Translations under genes and position numbers: made by a program
Shown here: piece after piece, positions 12,615 to 15,435 of the stretch
How positions within the stretch are numbered: the first letter of the stretch is position 1
How the letters are laid out: the number at the start of each line of letters is the position of its first letter
Source: JAFGJU01 sp964570935
GTDB lineage: Bacteria > Eisenbacteria > RBG-16-71-46 > JAFGJU01
Length of the DNA stretch: 15,435 bases
Reading direction: 5' to 3'
Assembly: GCA_964570935.1 (NCBI GenBank)
Contig: CAZMZP010000068.1
Coordinates: 1 to 15,435, forward strand
The notes under the pieces: model-generated
What the model saw: only the letters and a program-made list of their open reading frames with translations
What the model was told of the DNA's origin: nothing
Database searches by the model: none

Positions 12615-13085
12615 ATGCCAAGAAAGAAGTTCATCCAGCGTAGAGAGCTCCCGCCGGACTCGGAATACACCAGTCTGCTGGTGGCCAGGTTCGTCAGCTG
12701 CCTGATGCGCAAGGGCAAGAAGAGCACGGCGGAGGGCATCTTCTACGGCGCCATGAAGGAGATCGAGAAGAGGACCGGCCAGGACGGGTTGACCGTGACG
12801 AAGACCGCCCTCAACAACGTGAAGCCGTTTCTCGAAGTGAAGTCGAGGAGAGTCGGCGGCGCCACCTACCAGGTTCCCATCGAGGTGCGGCCGGAACGAC
12901 GGACGGCCCTGGGCATCCGGTGGGTCATCGGGTACGCCAAGGAGAGGCCCGAACACACGATGCAGGAGAAACTGGCGAGTGAGTTGATCGCCGCCTCCAA
13001 GAACGAAGGCGGCTCCATAAAGAAAAAGGAAGACACGCACAAGATGGCGGAGGCGAACAAGGCCTTTGCCCATTACAGATGGTAG
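12615..13085 (+). CDS. rpsG: 30S ribosomal protein uS7
   Basis: uS7 starts assembly of the 30S head and lies by the E-site tRNA. It has 156 residues, the standard length, beginning MPRKKFIQRRELPPDSEYTS, with the conserved GGATYQVPIEVRPERR segment near the middle and HKMAEANKAFAHYRW at the end. GGAGGT at 12604-12609 lies five bases before ATG 12615. In the E. coli str operon S7 is the autorepressor; the hairpin just upstream could be its target here. It ends in TAG and is followed by a 108-base gap before fusA, the longest gap in the window. Confidence 0.98.
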   Translation: MPRKKFIQRRELPPDSEYTSLLVARFVSCLMRKGKKSTAEGIFYGAMKEIEKRTGQDGLTVTKTALNNVKPFLEVKSRRVGGATYQVPIEVRPERRTALGIRWVIGYAKERPEHTMQEKLASELIAASKNEGGSIKKKEDTHKMAEANKAFAHYRW

Positions 13086-13124
13086 GCACCGGCGACGGCG
13101 TCATGCCTGCCTTTGGGAAGCGAC

Positions 13125-13149
13125 CTCGATGCGGTCTGTGGACTTCGAG
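13125..13149 (+). other. Hairpin in the fusA leader
   Basis: CTCGA (13125-13129) pairs with TCGAG (13145-13149), and inside it GTC (13134-13136) pairs with GAC (13141-13143) around TGTG. It lies in the 108-base gap between rpsG and fusA. The same gap holds a 9-base direct repeat, GCGACGGCG, at 13092-13100 and 13175-13183, the second touching the fusA ribosome binding site. I see no promoter in this gap. Confidence 0.3.
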
Positions 13150-13182
13150 CGTAATGCAACGGTTGGTACGATCCGCGACGGC

Positions 13183-13188
13183 GGAGGA
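13183..13188 (+). promoter_or_regulatory. Ribosome binding site GGAGGA for the TTG start of fusA
   Basis: GGAGGA lies five bases (ATTGC) before TTG 13194. The next in-frame ATG is at codon 40, past the GTP-binding loop, so the TTG must be used. Confidence 0.75.
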
Positions 13189-13193
13189 ATTGC

Positions 13194-15275
13194 TTGTCTC
13201 GACAAACACCGCTTGAGAAAACCAGGAACATCGGAATCGCGGCGCACATCGACGCCGGGAAGACCACCATCACCGAGAGGATACTCTTCTACACCGGAAG
13301 GGTTCACAGGATGGGTGAGGTGGACGACGGCGCCGCGACCATGGACTGGATGGAGCAGGAGAGAGAGCGCGGCATCACTATCACGTCCGCTGCCACCACC
13401 TGCTACTGGCGGGACCATCGTATCAACATCATCGACACGCCCGGCCACGTCGACTTCACGGCCGAGGTCGAGCGTTCGCTCAGAGTACTGGACGGCGTTG
13501 TTGCCGTTTTTTGCGGTGTCGGCGGCGTTGAGCCGCAGAGCGAGACGGTCTGGAAGCAGGCCAATCGTTACAAGGTACCGCGCATAGCCTTTGTTAACAA
13601 ACTGGACCGTGCGGGGAGCGACTTCTGGCGGGTGGTCAAGATGATGCGCCAGAGGCTCGGGGCCAAGACCGTCCCAATACAGGTCCCGATGAAGGAAGGC
13701 GACGACTTCCTGGGGTTGATAGATCTAGTGGAAATGGTCAGTCTGACATACGACGTGGACCCTCTCGGCATCACCTACAGCGTGGGGCAGATACCCCGCG
13801 AGTACCAGGCCATTGCCAGGGAGAAACGTCACGAGATGCTGGAGCAGGCCGCCGACATGGACGATGAGGTCATGCACCTTTATCTGGAGAACAAAGAGCC
13901 CGGCGCGGTCGCGATAAAGAGAGCGCTCAGGAAGGGCACGGTTACGGGTCATTTCGTGCCGGTGCTGGCCGGCGCGGCGGCTCGCAACAAGGGTGTTCAG
14001 AGAGTGCTGGACGCCGTCACGGACTTCCTGCCGTCCCCGGCCGACGTCCCTCCGGTGGAGGGGCTCAACCCGAAGACGTCCCTTTACGAGAAGAGAGCGG
14101 TGGACGAGGACGCCCCGCTGGCGGCGCTGGCGTTCAAGATAGCCGTGGACCCATACGTGGGCAGGCTCACGTTCTTCCGCGTGTATTCGGGAAAGATGAA
14201 GACTGGGACCGGGATATACAACTCCGTCAGGCTGAGGCACGAGCGCGTCGGAAGACTGCTCGAGATGCACGCCAACAAGAGGGAAGAGCGCGACGTGATC
14301 TACTGCGGTGACATCGGCGCGGCCACGGGCTTCAAGCAAGTATTCACGGGCGACACGCTGTGCGAGAAGAACCACCCCATCGTGCTGGAAGCGATGAAGT
14401 TTCCCGACCCGGTGATCTCCGTCGCTATAGAGCCCAAGACGAAGGCGGACGAGGAAAAGCTGTCCGAGGCCATGAAGAAACTGGCCGAAGAGGACCCCAC
14501 GTTCAAGGTCAGGGTGGACGAGGACACGGGGCAGACCATCATCTCGGGCATGGGCGAGCTTCACCTGGAGATCATCGTCGACAGAATGTTGAGGGAGTTC
14601 GCAGTTGCGGCGAACGTCGGACGGCCCCAGGTGGCCTACAAGGAGACCATAACGAAGACGGCCGAGGCGAGGGGCCGGTTCATAAAGCAGTCGGGTGGGC
14701 GGGGACAATACGGCGACGTGCTTCTCAGAGTCGAGCCGCGCGAGAACAGGACCGGGTTCGAGTTCGACGTGAAGATCACCGGAGGGGTCATCCCCAGGGA
14801 GTTCATCCCGGCGATAGAGAAGGGCGTGGAGGACGCGATGGAGAACGGCGTCCTTGCCGGATACTCGGTGACCGGCATAAAGGTCACGGTTCTGGATGGC
14901 AGCTACCACGAGGTGGATTCGTCGGACCTTTCTTTCAAGGTGGCGGCCTCCATGGCCTTCAAGGAAGCGGTCACCAGGGCCGAGGCGAAGCTGATGGAGC
15001 CCGTGATGCAGGTGGAGGTCGTGGTGCCGGAAGAGTACATGGGCGACGTCATGGCGGACCTGAGCTCCAGACGCGGCCGCATAGAGGGCATGGCGTCCAG
15101 GCCCGACGGCAGAGTGATAGACGCAACCGTGCCCCTGGGCGAGATGTTCGGGTACGCCACGAGACTCCGCTCGCTCAGTCAGGGCCGTGCGATATACACA
15201 ATGGAGTTCGCAAGATACGATCTCGTTCCCGAGGAGCTTTCTGACAAACTCATCTCGCGGATCCGCGGATGGTAG
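13194..15275 (+). CDS. fusA: Elongation factor G
   Basis: The GTPase that drives translocation and, with RRF, ribosome recycling. It has 693 residues, a normal length. GTP-binding motifs: AHIDAGKTT (17-25), switch II DTPGH (81-85, with catalytic H85) and NKLD (135-138, where most bacterial EF-G has NKMD). GMGELHLE near 452 marks domain III. The domain IV tip loops that contact the decoding centre are SGGRGQYG (500-507) and DGSYHEVD (568-575, with H572). The start is TTG, supported by GGAGGA five bases upstream. tuf follows after 33 bases, as in the str operon. NKLD and the VGGVEPQSETVW stretch recall EF-G forms outside the commonest subfamily, but the subfamily is not settled here. Confidence 0.98.
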   Translation: MSRQTPLEKTRNIGIAAHIDAGKTTITERILFYTGRVHRMGEVDDGAATMDWMEQERERGITITSAATTCYWRDHRINIIDTPGHVDFTAEVERSLRVLDGVVAVFCGVGGVEPQSETVWKQANRYKVPRIAFVNKLDRAGSDFWRVVKMMRQRLGAKTVPIQVPMKEGDDFLGLIDLVEMVSLTYDVDPLGITYSVGQIPREYQAIAREKRHEMLEQAADMDDEVMHLYLENKEPGAVAIKRALRKGTVTGHFVPVLAGAAARNKGVQRVLDAVTDFLPSPADVPPVEGLNPKTSLYEKRAVDEDAPLAALAFKIAVDPYVGRLTFFRVYSGKMKTGTGIYNSVRLRHERVGRLLEMHANKREERDVIYCGDIGAATGFKQVFTGDTLCEKNHPIVLEAMKFPDPVISVAIEPKTKADEEKLSEAMKKLAEEDPTFKVRVDEDTGQTIISGMGELHLEIIVDRMLREFAVAANVGRPQVAYKETITKTAEARGRFIKQSGGRGQYGDVLLRVEPRENRTGFEFDVKITGGVIPREFIPAIEKGVEDAMENGVLAGYSVTGIKVTVLDGSYHEVDSSDLSFKVAASMAFKEAVTRAEAKLMEPVMQVEVVVPEEYMGDVMADLSSRRGRIEGMASRPDGRVIDATVPLGEMFGYATRLRSLSQGRAIYTMEFARYDLVPEELSDKLISRIRGW

Positions 15276-15308
15276 GAAGCCGGCGGGACTCAGGAGGAGG
15301 TTTTTCTG

Positions 15309-15435
15309 ATGAGTAAGGCTCGTTTTGAGCGTACGAAGCCGCACGTGAACGTTGGGACGATAGGGCATGTGGATCATGGGAAGACGACGTTGACGAGTGC
15401 GATGACTATGTTTTTGAACAAGCGTGGTTTGGCGC
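15309..15435 (+). CDS. tuf: Elongation factor Tu, N-terminal end (partial, second tuf copy)
   Basis: 42 complete codons run to the window edge, giving MSKARFERTKPHVNVGTIGH and then VDHGKTTLTSAMTMFLNKRG. GHVDHGKT is the EF-Tu P-loop. AGGAGGAGG at 15292-15300 lies eight bases before the ATG. Its codons differ sharply from those of the neighbours: only 3 of 42 end in C, all three Leu are TTG, all three Arg are CGT and three of four Gly are GGG, while fusA just upstream favours C-ending codons and AGG. This could be gene conversion, transfer or special selection on tuf. The rest of the gene is outside the window. Confidence 0.97.
   Translation, partial: MSKARFERTKPHVNVGTIGHVDHGKTTLTSAMTMFLNKRGLA

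Noticed and set aside
13139..13157. Promoter in the rpsG-fusA gap (TGGACT and TAATGC)
   Set aside because: The two hexamers are only 7 bases apart, far from the usual 16-18.
15256..15270. Overlapping palindromes CGCGGATCCGCG and ATCCGCGGAT at the fusA end
   Set aside because: They encode the conserved last residues of EF-G, have no loop for a stable hairpin, and probably arise from codon choice.

Overview
The window is an uninterrupted stretch of the bacterial translation and transcription core, all on the + strand: tuf (3' end) - rpmG - tRNA-Trp - secE - nusG - rplK - rplA - rplJ - rplL - rpoB - rpoC - rpsL - rpsG - fusA - tuf (5' end). It joins what Escherichia coli keeps as separate tufB/secE-nusG, rif (L11-L1-L10-L12-rpoBC) and str (rpsL-rpsG-fusA-tuf) operons. 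Gaps between genes run from 21 to 108 bases, no intrinsic terminator or convincing promoter is visible, and no long stretch lacks a gene. I see no mobile element, CRISPR array, rRNA or phage gene.

Organism: a GC-rich bacterium with strong GGAGG-type ribosome binding sites, frequent TTG and GTG starts, many AGA/AGG arginine codons and an unusually high share of TAG stops. The RNA polymerase is of the diderm (Gracilicutes) type: beta-prime carries an insertion of about 180 residues inside the trigger loop, at the place of E. coli SI3, which Firmicutes and Actinobacteria lack, and beta carries an SI1-like segment. A lineage near the FCB group or a related uncultured phylum would fit, but the phylum is not resolved.

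Layout: 1-709 holds the end of EF-Tu, bL33, tRNA-Trp and the SecE subunit of the translocon. 731-4010 holds NusG and the L11-L1-L10-L12 set, that is the L1 stalk and the L12 stalk that recruits EF-G and EF-Tu. 4050-12105 holds the two large RNA polymerase subunits. 12166-15435 holds the decoding-centre proteins uS12 and uS7 and then EF-G and EF-Tu. One transcript could thus supply RNA polymerase, the factor (NusG) that couples it to the ribosome, the ribosome's factor-binding stalk and the two GTPases that work on it.

I found no undescribed multi-gene system, and the genes are conserved and intact. The unusual parts are at the edges of genes: a 127-residue basic-then-acidic N-terminal extension on NusG; a 40-residue extension on bL12 with a second, near-copy translation start at the canonical position; structured RNA at several gene junctions that could be ribosomal-protein operators, best placed in nusG-rplK and rpsL-rpsG; TAG-rich stop usage; and an abrupt change of codon style in the second tuf gene.
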